The translations under genes were made by a program, and so were the position numbers. The notes beneath the pieces were generated by a model that was given only the letters and a program-made list of their open reading frames with translations, ran no database searches and was not told where the DNA came from. DNA of 64,000 bases from Ruminococcus sp. HUN007 (GTDB lineage Bacteria > Bacillota > Clostridia > Oscillospirales > Ruminococcaceae): NCBI RefSeq assembly GCF_000712055.1, contig NZ_JOOA01000002.1:2108001-2172000 (forward strand), given 5' to 3'. Shown in pieces: positions 27,887 to 37,131 of this stretch (positions are counted from its first letter, which is position 1; every line of letters begins with the position of its first letter).

Positions 27887-27945
27887 TGCCGGACATTCCG
27901 CGGAATGTCCGGCATTATAATTGTCTGCCGCAGCAGACCACCTTT
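27887..27945. repeat. Intergenic hairpin repeat (GGACATTCC type)
   Basis: Stem GCCGGACATTCC/GGAATGTCCGGC, then TCTGCCGCAGCAGA. Lies between convergent toxin-antitoxin operons and probably terminates both. Confidence 0.7.
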
Positions 27946-27990
27946 GCTATTTTATTTAGGATTCTGTATTACTGTAGGTTTGGTCTGAAA

Positions 27991-28320
27991 TTACGATTTT
28001 TCAGTGTTATTAATAATATATTCAATATCTCTGCCGGAATAAATAATTCTCACAATTGTAACAGATAGTTCAGAGGAATCCACCTTGTAAAATACTGTAT
28101 AGTTGCTTACAGGAATTTTTCTCATATTAATACTTTTCCATGGTTCCCAATCAACAAGAGAATATCTTTCAGGTAAAGTGTTCAGTGCTTTTATTCTTTC
28201 CCTTATTTTTTTTACTTGTTTAGCTGCAGTATCTGGTGATTTTAATTCAAATGAAATATACGAATAAATATTTCTGAGATCATCTAAAGCTAATGGGGAA
28301 TAAATTATTTTATAATTCAT
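27991..28320 (-). CDS. RelE/ParE family toxin
   Basis: 109 residues. Opens NYKIIYSPLALDDLRNIYSYI, with the basic RERIKALNTLPERYSLVDWE region and the C-terminal SNYTVFYKVDSSELSVTIVR...YSGRD strand set typical of RelE/ParE toxins. Start ATG overlaps the antitoxin stop by 4 bases. Either ribosome-dependent mRNA cleavage or gyrase inhibition is possible; sequence alone does not decide. Confidence 0.85.
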   Translation of the reverse strand: MNYKIIYSPLALDDLRNIYSYISFELKSPDTAAKQVKKIRERIKALNTLPERYSLVDWEPWKSINMRKIPVSNYTVFYKVDSSELSVTIVRIIYSGRDIEYIINNTEKS

Positions 28321-28622
28321 ATATTGAATTCCTCAGCAAGGATTTTATCCACCTCATCAGCAGAATATCCCTGACCGTTATTAAGTGAGTCTATTCCTTT
28401 TGCAAGTTCAGAGTCCAACTCCTCTCTTGTCATTTTACCGAGTTCGAGTGGTTTTTCAGCAGGTAACTGCAGTTCAAACGGAATACCTCTTTTAATTACT
28501 ATTTGACTATACATCATTTGTATAGCACTTGCCGGAGTAATTCCGAGCTGACGCAGAATATCTTCAGCTTTTTCTTTTAAATTGGAATCTATACGTGCAT
28601 ATACAGGTGTTGTTACTGGCAT
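28317..28622 (-). CDS. RelB/DinJ family antitoxin
   Basis: 101 residues from ATG 28622 with GGGAGTGTGATAATT upstream. Ribbon-helix-helix N-terminus (VYARIDSNLKEKAEDILRQL, GITPASAIQMMYSQIVIKRG, IPFEL), an exact RelB/DinJ pattern, then an acidic toxin-binding tail. Expected to repress its own operon. Upstream 28623-28850 shows no gene. Confidence 0.88.
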   Translation of the reverse strand: MPVTTPVYARIDSNLKEKAEDILRQLGITPASAIQMMYSQIVIKRGIPFELQLPAEKPLELGKMTREELDSELAKGIDSLNNGQGYSADEVDKILAEEFNI

Positions 28623-28858
28623 AATTATCACACTCCCTAATTATTATTATAATCTTTTTACCTGAAAAGTGCAAGCATTTGCAAGCAATTATTAATATAA
28701 AATTGATACGGAAGTATAAACGTATTGAAACATATCCTGAAATCCTTTATAATATCCATATGGAAATAAACCACAGTGAAACCGGAAATTCTGTTTATCA
28801 TATGCAGATTGAATTGTAAAAGATGAATAATTCTACAACACATAATTTGTGAATAATT

Positions 28859-28914
28859 ACAAACTTAAATTTATTTTGTCAGAAACGTATTCGGATTTAC
28901 ACTATATTTATAGA
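28859..28914 (+). promoter_or_regulatory. Twin-box promoter of ECF module
   Basis: ACAAAC at 28859-28864 and GTCAGAAAC with AGAAAC at 28881-28886 (22-bp step), then TATATTTATAGAAG. About 35 bases before the ribosome-binding site of the sigma gene. Confidence 0.6.
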
Positions 28915-28947
28915 AGCGAAAATATAAACGAGAGGAGTGAATGATTA

Positions 28948-29503
28948 TTGGAAGATACAGAAATAATCGATTTATACTGGGAACGATCAGAAAGAGCAAT
29001 ATCTGAAACGGATCAAAAATACAGAGACAGATGTTTGTATGTAGCCCGTTCAGTTCTTAATGATATTTCAGATGCGGAAGAATGTCTGAACGACACATAT
29101 CTGACAGTCTGGAACCGGATACCTGAAGAAAGACCAAAATTCTTTTCTGCTTTCCTGTATAAAATTATCCGAAATCATTCACTCAACAGATTAAGATACA
29201 TTAACGGCAAGCAAAGAAAACGGGATATAAGTTTTTCCATTGAAGAACTTGAAGAATGTGTTTCGGGCTCTGAGGATGTTGAAGATAAATTTGATGAGTC
29301 AGAGCTTGTAAATGCCATAAATGATTTCCTCGAAAATCTCAGAACAGACAGACGATATATATTTGTAAGAAGATACTGGTACCTTGACAGTATCGCAGAT
29401 ATTGCAGAAAACTGTTCGATGAGTGAAGATAATGTAATGGCTGTACTTTCAAGAACGAGAAAAAAAACTTAAGGAGCATTTAAAAAGAAAGGTAGGTGAA
29501 TAA
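28948..29503 (+). CDS. ECF-type RNA polymerase sigma factor, apparent late frameshift
   Basis: TTG start (LEDTEIIDLYWERSERA) ten bases after GAGGAGTG. Regions 2 and 4 as in the 22266 gene (SDAEECLNDTYLTVWNRIPE; RRYIFVRRYWYLDSIADIAE). An A8 run at 29460-29467 shifts the frame and gives a stop at 29472; with seven A the protein ends KLKEHLKRKVGE at 29503, like its paralogues. Either way region 4 is almost complete. Three bases before the next gene. Confidence 0.85.
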
Positions 29504-29505
29504 TA

Positions 29506-30513
29506 ATGAAAGCGGAGCGGCTGAGAGATGCTATCTGGAAGATCGATGATAAGTTTATAAAAGAAGCAGAGATATATGTACCTAAGAAAAGAAGCGGAAA
29601 TACGATATGGATAATTACATCGGCATCAGCTGCGGTAATTGCATTATGTACCTGCATTCATTATCACAATGCAGTAAACAAAGCGCTTCGTCCGGAGATA
29701 GATAACACAGTTGCCATTGTAACGACTGTTACTGAGACTGAACTGTATGAAACAGATGTCCTTAAAACCGAAAAGCCGGTGCAGGCGTCAGATACGGTCA
29801 GAGAAAATACGGAAGTGACTGAAACGGAAACCGGATATGAAAGCAGTATTTCGTATGCGGAGACAGTTCCGGCAAAAACAGAAGCATCATCCGAAAACGG
29901 CGGAAGTTCAGGCGAAAAAACTGCACTGACTGAGCGACAGAATGAAGAGACTAAAGTTCCGGAGACAGAACCGGCTGTAGTCACCCGTGAAGTTCATACA
30001 GTAGTTCCGGTGACTGAACCGGCGGTAACTGATAAACCAGCTGAAACGGAAATGACTTATCTGACGAATCCTCAGGGTACGGCAATTGCGATGACCGAAA
30101 ATATCATTACTGAGCCGCAATTTATACCGAATCCTGCAGGGGTTCAGGTAACTACAACGGAATATAAACCTGTTCCGGTGCCTGAATGGGAAAATGAAGA
30201 AAAAACAGAGACCGTGACTCAGGTATCTGCCGATGTAACTGTTATGTGTGAGACAGAACATTCTGAAGTAAGCCTGGAAGATTTTCCGCAGTATCTTATT
30301 GATCCGGACGGTGTGTATTATAAGCGTGCTGAGATCATACCTTCAGATAAAATCGGCAGATTAATTACACTGGAAGTTATGAAAGATGTTTATGGCAACA
30401 CTTATACCGTTGAAGTGTATTACTTAAAGAATTTTTATGGAGATACAATACGGGTAATGTATTTTAATACGAAAAACTGTTTTGTATCGTATACAACGAG
30501 TGAAAACAACTGA
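29506..30513 (+). CDS. Membrane-anchored anti-sigma-like protein with Thr/Pro stalk
   Basis: 335 residues, ATG after AGGTGAATAATA. Cytosolic IDDKFIKEAEIYVPK; membrane helix about 36-54 (WIITSASAAVIALCTCIHYH, almost the same as the 22826 protein); then RPEIDNTVAIVT. Stalk about 70-250. C-terminal domain about 252-335: FPQYLIDPDGVYYKRA, GRLITLEVMKDVYGNTYTVE. The first 60 residues are far better conserved between modules than the rest, which fits a fixed sigma-binding part and variable sensor part. Confidence 0.72.
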   Translation: MKAERLRDAIWKIDDKFIKEAEIYVPKKRSGNTIWIITSASAAVIALCTCIHYHNAVNKALRPEIDNTVAIVTTVTETELYETDVLKTEKPVQASDTVRENTEVTETETGYESSISYAETVPAKTEASSENGGSSGEKTALTERQNEETKVPETEPAVVTREVHTVVPVTEPAVTDKPAETEMTYLTNPQGTAIAMTENIITEPQFIPNPAGVQVTTTEYKPVPVPEWENEEKTETVTQVSADVTVMCETEHSEVSLEDFPQYLIDPDGVYYKRAEIIPSDKIGRLITLEVMKDVYGNTYTVEVYYLKNFYGDTIRVMYFNTKNCFVSYTTSENN

Positions 30514-30545
30514 TAATAGAATATATTATGAAAGGATTGATTTTT

Positions 30546-32837
30546 ATGAAAAAAATCAGAAAAACATTAGCGGGGATCATAGCACTAAGTATGCTTGCAT
30601 CAAATTCAGTTTATATTTTTGCTGCAGAAGAATCTAAAAGCGAGGATAACAGCCCATCTGTTATCTCTGCCTCTAAGAAAGATGCGCCTAAACTAAATGA
30701 ACGTATAAAACGGCTTGAAGACAGTGGCCTCAGTATTTCAGAAATACTTGACTGTCTTGCTGCAGATGGTACATGGGGACAGGTTGCTGTAATGTTTAAA
30801 GTTAAACCAGGTGCGGAAATTCCTAAACTTAAAGAATATCACTACATTCAGCAGTACTGGGAAGATGATGCTTATATTATTGAGACTCTTCCGGAAGATT
30901 TAAAAGAATACGTTGAACTTGATATAGTAGAAAAGGCAGAGTTCTGGTTTCCACCGACTTCCGGTGCTGCAGCCAGAGCAGAGAGAGCAAAGGAATACAG
31001 ATGGCTCTTTAAAAATGGAGGATATACAGAAGATACATATATATTTCTTGAATTTTCGGATGGCTTCGATATAAACGAAGTTCTTCTCCCTGATTCGGAA
31101 ATGTATAATACTTATACTATGGCTAACGATGTTGTTTATTACATTCATGCCTCGGAAGAAGTAATGAATCAGTATATTGACTGGTATGAAAACTATGAAG
31201 GTGAAGATTTAAAGGCGTTCTTCATTGATCGTCCGACTGTTCCGGAAAATGAAACTGATGATCCTGCAGAACCGGCTGTACCTGTCAATAATGATAAAGA
31301 TAATGTTAAAGCCGGGGATATTTTCGCCGATGACAAGATAGATGTAACTGACCTTACCGAACTTTCACTCGCACTTTTAGGTGACAGAAATCTTTCTGAA
31401 GACCAGAAGAAAGCAGCAGATGTTGACAGTGACGGAGATGTTACACTCGCAGATCTTGCGATGCTCAGACAGTATCTTTCAAAGAAAATAGATTCACTTG
31501 GAAAAACACCGAATGCATCGGTTCCATCTCCGGCTGTTACAAGTGATATAACCGATATCAGCGACAGCTGCGAAACTGTAACAGTAGGTGTAGATGTAGA
31601 TAAATGGAACTCTGATCTTAAGTCGATAATGATATCTTCGATGGAGGATTATGATGAATATATCGGCATAAACAGTGAAGAAAACAAGAAACTTGCAAAG
31701 AAAGGCATCGAAGCAAACGAGGAATTCTTTAAGACTAACAGACTTGCAGTCATGGTCGATAACTCGGAAGGATGCAACGGAGTTAAATATACTCTGACCG
31801 GAGTGAAGCTTGATAAGGATGGCAATGTTCATCTTTACTACGACAAGGAGATCCCTGAATTTATGACGGCTCTGGCGAGTGTTTTTCACTACATTACAGT
31901 AGTGCCGGCATCTGAAAACAGTGAAAGTGAAACTATTGTTCATTTCAATGAAATCAGGGAACGTACTTATATTACTGACAAGTGTACGATAGTGAACTCT
32001 ACTAACGTAGGATTTAAAGGCGGAAGTTATCCTGTAGTTTCAGGAATGATAACATCGATGGAACAGTTTGAAGAAGAAATGAGCAAAAACGGTATCGAGC
32101 CTTCAGGTGTAATAAACAGACTTGATATTTCAAAGGAATTCTTCGATGATAACTTCCTCGTTTATCAGACTTTATATTCCGGCAACACCAATCCGAAAAG
32201 CTGGATATACAGGCTGAGTTTCGATAAAGAGAATAATCTGAGAATGGACTATATTACTTATACCACTGTGCATTATTATGAAGACGGTACTAAGGTATCT
32301 GTCGGAGGAGAACAGATGGTTTATAGGATGCTCGCTGCTGCAGTTCCTAAGAGCGTCATAGATCCGTCAGATGTTGCTTCCTTTGTAAGCAACGGCCATT
32401 CTCAGGAGGGTGAAAACGGATACAGGATCATTAATCAGATCAATGAAAAATCAGTAAAGTCTGCTTCGAAAACGGAAGTTGAATCAAAGGGTAACACAGT
32501 AAATATAAGTCTGATCGATTCAATGGAAGATTTTGACCGTATCAATGATCTTTACGACGGAAAATACACTCATATAAAGGACGAGTTACTGAAAGATAAT
32601 TTCTTCAAGGACAATGTTCTTTACATTGCAGATCAGCCGTCTGTGAAGAAAAATATCGAATACAGGATTGAAGATCTGATGGTAAAGAGCAACGGTGTGC
32701 TTGAAGTGACTGTAGGAACAAGCATAAACAATGACGAGCCGGATGAAGATGACAATACAGAATGGCATCTGGCTGCAGCTATTCCGAGAAGTGAGCTTGT
32801 ATTTGACAACATTAATGCGAATATGAAAATTCAGTAA
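30546..32837 (+). CDS. Large secreted dockerin protein with three repeated C-terminal modules
   Basis: 763 residues from ATG 30546 (AAAGGATTGATTTTT). Signal peptide 1-29. Residues about 50-230 contain two I9/prodomain-like halves (VAVMFKVKPGAEIPKLKEYH, YIIETLPEDLKEYVELDIVE). The dockerin is central (about 258-320: DDKIDVTD, ADVDSDGDVTLAD, RQYLSKKIDSLG). The last 420 residues contain three divergent copies of one module, each opening with a SMEDF/SMEQF helix followed by an FFK/FFDDN strand (begin about 365, 505, 655). The module resembles PrcB-type domains, tentatively. Third gene of the 28948 module. Confidence 0.72.
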   Translation: MKKIRKTLAGIIALSMLASNSVYIFAAEESKSEDNSPSVISASKKDAPKLNERIKRLEDSGLSISEILDCLAADGTWGQVAVMFKVKPGAEIPKLKEYHYIQQYWEDDAYIIETLPEDLKEYVELDIVEKAEFWFPPTSGAAARAERAKEYRWLFKNGGYTEDTYIFLEFSDGFDINEVLLPDSEMYNTYTMANDVVYYIHASEEVMNQYIDWYENYEGEDLKAFFIDRPTVPENETDDPAEPAVPVNNDKDNVKAGDIFADDKIDVTDLTELSLALLGDRNLSEDQKKAADVDSDGDVTLADLAMLRQYLSKKIDSLGKTPNASVPSPAVTSDITDISDSCETVTVGVDVDKWNSDLKSIMISSMEDYDEYIGINSEENKKLAKKGIEANEEFFKTNRLAVMVDNSEGCNGVKYTLTGVKLDKDGNVHLYYDKEIPEFMTALASVFHYITVVPASENSESETIVHFNEIRERTYITDKCTIVNSTNVGFKGGSYPVVSGMITSMEQFEEEMSKNGIEPSGVINRLDISKEFFDDNFLVYQTLYSGNTNPKSWIYRLSFDKENNLRMDYITYTTVHYYEDGTKVSVGGEQMVYRMLAAAVPKSVIDPSDVASFVSNGHSQEGENGYRIINQINEKSVKSASKTEVESKGNTVNISLIDSMEDFDRINDLYDGKYTHIKDELLKDNFFKDNVLYIADQPSVKKNIEYRIEDLMVKSNGVLEVTVGTSINNDEPDEDDNTEWHLAAAIPRSELVFDNINANMKIQ

Positions 32838-32852
32838 TTTTCATCCTTAAGG

Positions 32853-33010
32853 ATTACTCTGAATAAATAAAGACAGCGGGAGTACCGGTAAATTGAGATC
32901 CGGTGCTCCCGTTCGCTCTGTATAAAGGTAGTCTTCACCCCTGCGGGCCGAAGACTGCTATAGAAAAAACGAGCTGACCAGCTCGTTTTATAACTGCGCC
33001 GAAGGCGCCA
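32853..33010. repeat. Composite intergenic hairpin repeat
   Basis: GGATTACTCTGAATAAATAA leader, stem of CGGGAGTACCGG and CCGGTGCTCCCG, GTCTTCACCCCTGCGGGCCGAAGAC, AAACGAGCTGACCAGCTCGTTT and GCGCCGAAGGCGCC. Same order as 21789-21945. Confidence 0.75.
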
Positions 33011-33069
33011 CATTTTCATTCGGACGGCTAAAGTATGTCGATTTAAGAAAAAGCTATTCCGTTTTTCTG

Positions 33070-33098
33070 TTGTCATAAACGTGAAAATATAGTATAAT
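33070..33098 (+). promoter_or_regulatory. Sigma-A promoter carried at end of hairpin repeat
   Basis: TTGTCA (33070-33075), 17 bp, TATAAT (33093-33098). Same promoter sequence as at 21998, 39767 and 47972; here it drives the gene at 33147. Confidence 0.7.
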
Positions 33099-33146
33099 TT
33101 AAAGGAAAGACTACGTTAAAAATCAGACAGAAGGGAGAATGAAAAA

Positions 33147-34739
33147 ATGGGAATCTATTTTAATCCGGGAAATGAAGCTTTTCGCAAGGATGCTAAAAGT
33201 GAAATATATATCGACAAAACCGGACTTATAAACGTAACAAACAAACTTCTTAATGAAGAAAAAAACTGCATTTCAGTAAGCCATGCCCGCCGTTTCGGAA
33301 AATCGCAGGCGGCACGTATGCTGAAATCCTATTACAGCCGCGGATGTGATTCAAAGGAACTGTTTTCAAATCTTGAAATATCAAAATCAGAAAATTTTGA
33401 AACACATCTGAATAAGTATAATACAATACATCTTGATATATCTTCATTTGAGGATGATTACAAGGAAAACATTATTGAAAAAATAAAGGAACATCTGTTT
33501 GCTGAAATAAAAGCCGTTTATCCGGATGTTGATTACAGTGCATCTACAGCTTCAGTATTGAATAATGTTTATCTTAAAACAGTAAGTGATGAAATGCCGT
33601 ATGGTATAAAGTTTGTTATAATAATCGATGAGTGGGACTGCATAATAAGGAATTATTCCGATTCTCCTGAACTTGTACACAAATATATGAAATTTCTTCA
33701 TGCACTTTTTAAAAGCGAAGAATCAAAGTCATTTCTCGGCTTTGGATATATAACCGGTATTATGCCGATAAAGAAGATAAAGAACGAATCGGCACTTAAT
33801 AATTTTATGGAATACACTATGATTAGTTCAAGAGATATCACGGAATATTACGGATTTACAGAGAAAGAAGTGGATGATCTCTGTGAAAGGTATGATATGT
33901 CATCGGAATCAGTAAAAGCATGGTATAACGGATATCTTATAAACGGAAAACATATGTACAATCCGAATTCAGTAGTATCTGCAGTAAAATGGCACAGTCT
34001 TGAATCATACTGGAAAAACACATCTTCATTTGAAAGCATCAACACATTCATAACACTGAACTTCGACGGACTTAAGGAAGCAGTTATTGCAATGCTAAAT
34101 GATCAGAAAGTCCGTGTAAATGTGACTAAATTCCAAAATGATCTTTCCATGATAAATTCAAAAGATGATGCTCTTACGGCACTTATCCATCTCGGATATC
34201 TTGGATATGACGCCGAAAGAGGAAAAGCGTTTATACCAAATTATGAAGTAAAGACTGCATTCCAGTCGGCTCTGGAGACAGGATCATGGAAAGATATTGC
34301 TGATACACTTTCGAGATGTGAAGATCTTCTTTGGGCGACAATTGACGGAGAAGCAGATAAAGTAGCCGAGATCATAGAAATTGCTCATGAGACCTATTCA
34401 TCGATACTGAAGTACAATGATGAAAACGCCATGAGCTGTGCAATAACAATGGCATACTTTACAGCACCGGCATATTATCAGGTCATCAGAGAATTACCAT
34501 CCGGCAAAGGTTTTGCAGACATAGTAATGATTCCTCGTGCAGAAGCCGGAAACAAACCTGCGATGATAATAGAGCTGAAATACGATAAGGACGCAGATGC
34601 AGCGATAAATCAGATAAAGGAAAAACGCTACAGCGGAGCCCTTAAAGGATATAAAAATGAGATCCTGCTTGTGGGGATAAATTATAATAAAGACAAGCAC
34701 CATGAATGTGTTATCGAAAGTATAACGCCGGAGTGGTGA
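33147..34739 (+). CDS. AAA-ATPase-like / PD-(D/E)XK nuclease superfamily protein
   Basis: 530 residues; start after AGAAGGGAGAATGAAAAA. N-terminal YFNPGNEAFRKDAKSEIYID, P-loop-like SHARRFGKSQAARMLKSYYS, Walker B VIIIDEWDCIIRNY, a FLGFGYITGIMPIKKIKNES sensor region, and a FADIVMIPR...PAMIIELKYDKDADAAINQI C-terminal nuclease core with the D...E-x-K triad. Very common in Ruminococcaceae; role unproven, possibly mobile-element or defence related. Intact, unlike the relative at 9035-12089. Confidence 0.8.
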   Translation: MGIYFNPGNEAFRKDAKSEIYIDKTGLINVTNKLLNEEKNCISVSHARRFGKSQAARMLKSYYSRGCDSKELFSNLEISKSENFETHLNKYNTIHLDISSFEDDYKENIIEKIKEHLFAEIKAVYPDVDYSASTASVLNNVYLKTVSDEMPYGIKFVIIIDEWDCIIRNYSDSPELVHKYMKFLHALFKSEESKSFLGFGYITGIMPIKKIKNESALNNFMEYTMISSRDITEYYGFTEKEVDDLCERYDMSSESVKAWYNGYLINGKHMYNPNSVVSAVKWHSLESYWKNTSSFESINTFITLNFDGLKEAVIAMLNDQKVRVNVTKFQNDLSMINSKDDALTALIHLGYLGYDAERGKAFIPNYEVKTAFQSALETGSWKDIADTLSRCEDLLWATIDGEADKVAEIIEIAHETYSSILKYNDENAMSCAITMAYFTAPAYYQVIRELPSGKGFADIVMIPRAEAGNKPAMIIELKYDKDADAAINQIKEKRYSGALKGYKNEILLVGINYNKDKHHECVIESITPEW

Positions 34740-34743
34740 TGAA

Positions 34744-34804
34744 AAGGTGCCGGACAATCCGCGGAATGTCCGGCATTAAATTTGTCTGCCTTCGGCAGAC
34801 CACC
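34744..34804. repeat. Intergenic hairpin repeat (GGACATTCC type)
   Basis: GTGCCGGACAATCCGCGGAA stem with TGTCCGGC, then TCTGCCTTCGGCAGA. Terminator for the AAA/nuclease gene. Confidence 0.7.
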
Positions 34805-34975
34805 ATGACAATACGTATAGGAATTCAGGTCGAAATATTGTAATAGAGTGTAACGTATATATGTACAAATACTGAAGGCGAGGAATATACACTATTCACA
34901 AACTTTAATGTTACTCAGAAAAATTTAAAAATTTACGGAGATAATCTGAGTGTTCGTGTGTATAATAAACAGAAG
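34804..34975 (+). promoter_or_regulatory. 170-bp duplicated upstream region, copy 1
   Basis: Near-identical to 36829-36991. Contains ACAAAC (34898-34903) and CAGAAAA 19 bases on, a TTACGGAGATAATCTGAGTG stretch, then TGTGTATAATA. Resembles the twin-box ECF promoters but with different spacing, and precedes paralogous dockerin genes, so it may be a target of one of the local sigma factors. Confidence 0.55.
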
Positions 34976-35057
34976 GGGATAAACCTTTGGTAAATTAGTC
35001 GTAAAGTTTGCTTTGATAATTATGCTTTTATCAGAGTGAGGATAGGGAGGAATTTCG

Positions 35058-36683
35058 ATGAAAAAAAGAATTATAAGTGCAGTTTTAACTGCAGCATTAC
35101 TTGGAAGTTCGGTGTCGTCCTTAACCTGTGTATCTGCAGTCGAAAGTGATTTAACACCAGGAATAGAGTCCTGGCAAGAATACAGCGGAACACGTAAAAG
35201 AATATCCGGGACAGTTGAGGATGTTATAGAATCTCTAAAATCCGGAACGGTAGTTATAGACTGTCAGGGTGCTTACGGAGATGGCTTCCTCGCATTTACA
35301 CCGGACGAACGTCACAGTTACTATACTAAAGGCTCAAAATACTCCATAGTAACAATGGCTGAAGGAACGGAACCACCTGTTAAAGAGATCAATGAGAAAA
35401 TCGGTGCATCAGATAACTACGAAGTTAAGTTCTACAGAATAGATGACAGCGATGAATACGGATTTTTCGTACTTGATAAAGAATATAAAGATACTGTTTA
35501 TGATCTTTTAAAACATGACAGTAATGTGGTGAAAATAGAGGAATGTCAGAATATTCTTGAATGTGAATCTGCGCTTACAAATTTCTGTATAAAAACTGAT
35601 CTTTCCATCGATGAGGTTTATGAGGAATATCCGGGTCTTTTACTTGAAAACGGACGTGCGCTTCGTGAATCAGATAAAGACTGGTGTGATGCTCCGGAAG
35701 ACTGGAGTTATGTATTTTCATGCAAGGTAAGAAAAGATACCGAGACATATCCTTCGTTCTACAGTTCAATAAAGAAACTTCATGATAATAATGTTCCGTT
35801 CAGATATGACGTTCTTATCGCTACAGAATATGGGCGTCAGCAGTTTGCAACAAGTTCAGAACTGATTTATAACGCAGCTGATACATCCAATACTGTTATG
35901 TTAGGAGACATTTACTCTGACGGAATAATTGACTTGTCCGACCTTTCAACCTTATCGCTTTTCCTTGTTGGCGATACTGACCTTGAAGGCAGTCAGAAGA
36001 AGGCAGCTGACGTGGACGGTGACAGCGAAATAACTCTCGCTGACCTTGCAAGACTACGACAGTATCTTTCAAAGGTTATACTGTCACTAGATGAGCCACC
36101 GGCATCTAATACTTTTTTGTTTGACTCATACGATGATCTTTATGAAGCATTAACAGAACAGGATTCTTCTAAAGTATTTGGTACAGATAATAATGGGGAA
36201 TTATTTGACAAGACCATAGCTGCATTTAAGAATAATACTGTTGATCTTTATGTTCCTGCCATTGATGAAGATGTAGATGTATCAAATATCGCATTAATGA
36301 CAACAGATCTGTATAAATTACCGTGGATATGGTATCATTGCAAGGCGAGCGATAACGATGTTAGTGTAAGAATTGCCTATCCTGGTGTTATTGAAAACCC
36401 TGACCTCAGTTCAGCGAAAACATATTATGAAGTTCTGAAAATGATTGCTCCGGATGCACCAAATCCTGATAATTACGCAAACTATGAGTCCTATCAGAAA
36501 ATATATGAATCTGAGATATGCCTTGCAAATGATAAAAAAGTTGGTGCAATGATATCAGAACTAAAAGATAATAGCAAAGTATATGTTATGTTTAATTATG
36601 AAGGTGTTCTGGTTAATGTTTATGCTGATAAGAGTGTTTTAACTGAGTCGTTCTGGAGCAGTTTTACTTTAGCTAAATATTGA
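35058..36683 (+). CDS. Secreted dockerin protein, paralogue family 1, with extra C-terminal domain
   Basis: 541 residues; ATG after GGGAGGAATTTCG. Signal peptide 1-28, its first residues identical to the 23846 protein. Family domain 30-270 (PGIESW, SIVTMAEGTEPPVKEINEKI, DTVYDLLKHDSNVVKIEECQ). Dockerin about 280-345 (GDIYSDGIIDLSD, ADVDGDSEITLAD, RQYLSKVI). Residues 350-541 are a separate domain I do not recognise (FDSYDDLYEALTEQDSSKVF, DEDVDVSNIALMTTDLYKLP) that starts with the same helix pattern as modules in the 30546 protein. Has its own promoter region. Confidence 0.75.
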   Translation: MKKRIISAVLTAALLGSSVSSLTCVSAVESDLTPGIESWQEYSGTRKRISGTVEDVIESLKSGTVVIDCQGAYGDGFLAFTPDERHSYYTKGSKYSIVTMAEGTEPPVKEINEKIGASDNYEVKFYRIDDSDEYGFFVLDKEYKDTVYDLLKHDSNVVKIEECQNILECESALTNFCIKTDLSIDEVYEEYPGLLLENGRALRESDKDWCDAPEDWSYVFSCKVRKDTETYPSFYSSIKKLHDNNVPFRYDVLIATEYGRQQFATSSELIYNAADTSNTVMLGDIYSDGIIDLSDLSTLSLFLVGDTDLEGSQKKAADVDGDSEITLADLARLRQYLSKVILSLDEPPASNTFLFDSYDDLYEALTEQDSSKVFGTDNNGELFDKTIAAFKNNTVDLYVPAIDEDVDVSNIALMTTDLYKLPWIWYHCKASDNDVSVRIAYPGVIENPDLSSAKTYYEVLKMIAPDAPNPDNYANYESYQKIYESEICLANDKKVGAMISELKDNSKVYVMFNYEGVLVNVYADKSVLTESFWSSFTLAKY

Positions 36684-36767
36684 TTCAAATCAAAATATCA
36701 AATTTGGATCAATCAGATATCGTATCCGTGAGAGATGCTTTGCAGATGCGACAACATCAATAATAAA

Positions 36768-36828
36768 GGTGCCGGACATTCCGCGGAATGTCCGGCACTA
36801 TCTATAGTCTGCCTCCGGCAGACCACCA
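36768..36828. repeat. Intergenic hairpin repeat (GGACATTCC type)
   Basis: Stem of GCCGGACATTCC and GGAATGTCCGGC, then TCTGCCTCCGGCAGA. Adjacent to the duplicated promoter region, as at 34744-34804. Confidence 0.7.
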
Positions 36829-36991
36829 TGACAATACGTATAGGAATTCAGGTCGAAATATTGTAATAGAGTGTAACGTATATATGTACAAATACTGAAG
36901 GCGAGAAATATACACTATTCACAAACTTTAATGTTACTCAGAAAAATTTAAAAATTTACGGAGATAATCTGAGTGTTCGTGTGTATAATAT
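36829..36991 (+). promoter_or_regulatory. 170-bp duplicated upstream region, copy 2
   Basis: Almost the same as 34804-34975 up to TGTGTATAATA; diverges right after. A 140-base leader follows, with a stem of CCGGTCTGC and GCGGACCGG (37061-37099), before the ribosome-binding site of the gene at 37132. Confidence 0.55.
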
Positions 36992-37131
36992 ATAGAAACA
37001 AATCAAAGCTCTGCCTGACAGGGTTGAGTGATTTTTGTATGGTTCTTATTTAATAGATCGCCGGTCTGCACGCTGACGTATGCTCCGGGCGGACCGGTGA
37101 AAACAGATTTTGACCGAAAGGATGATAAAAC

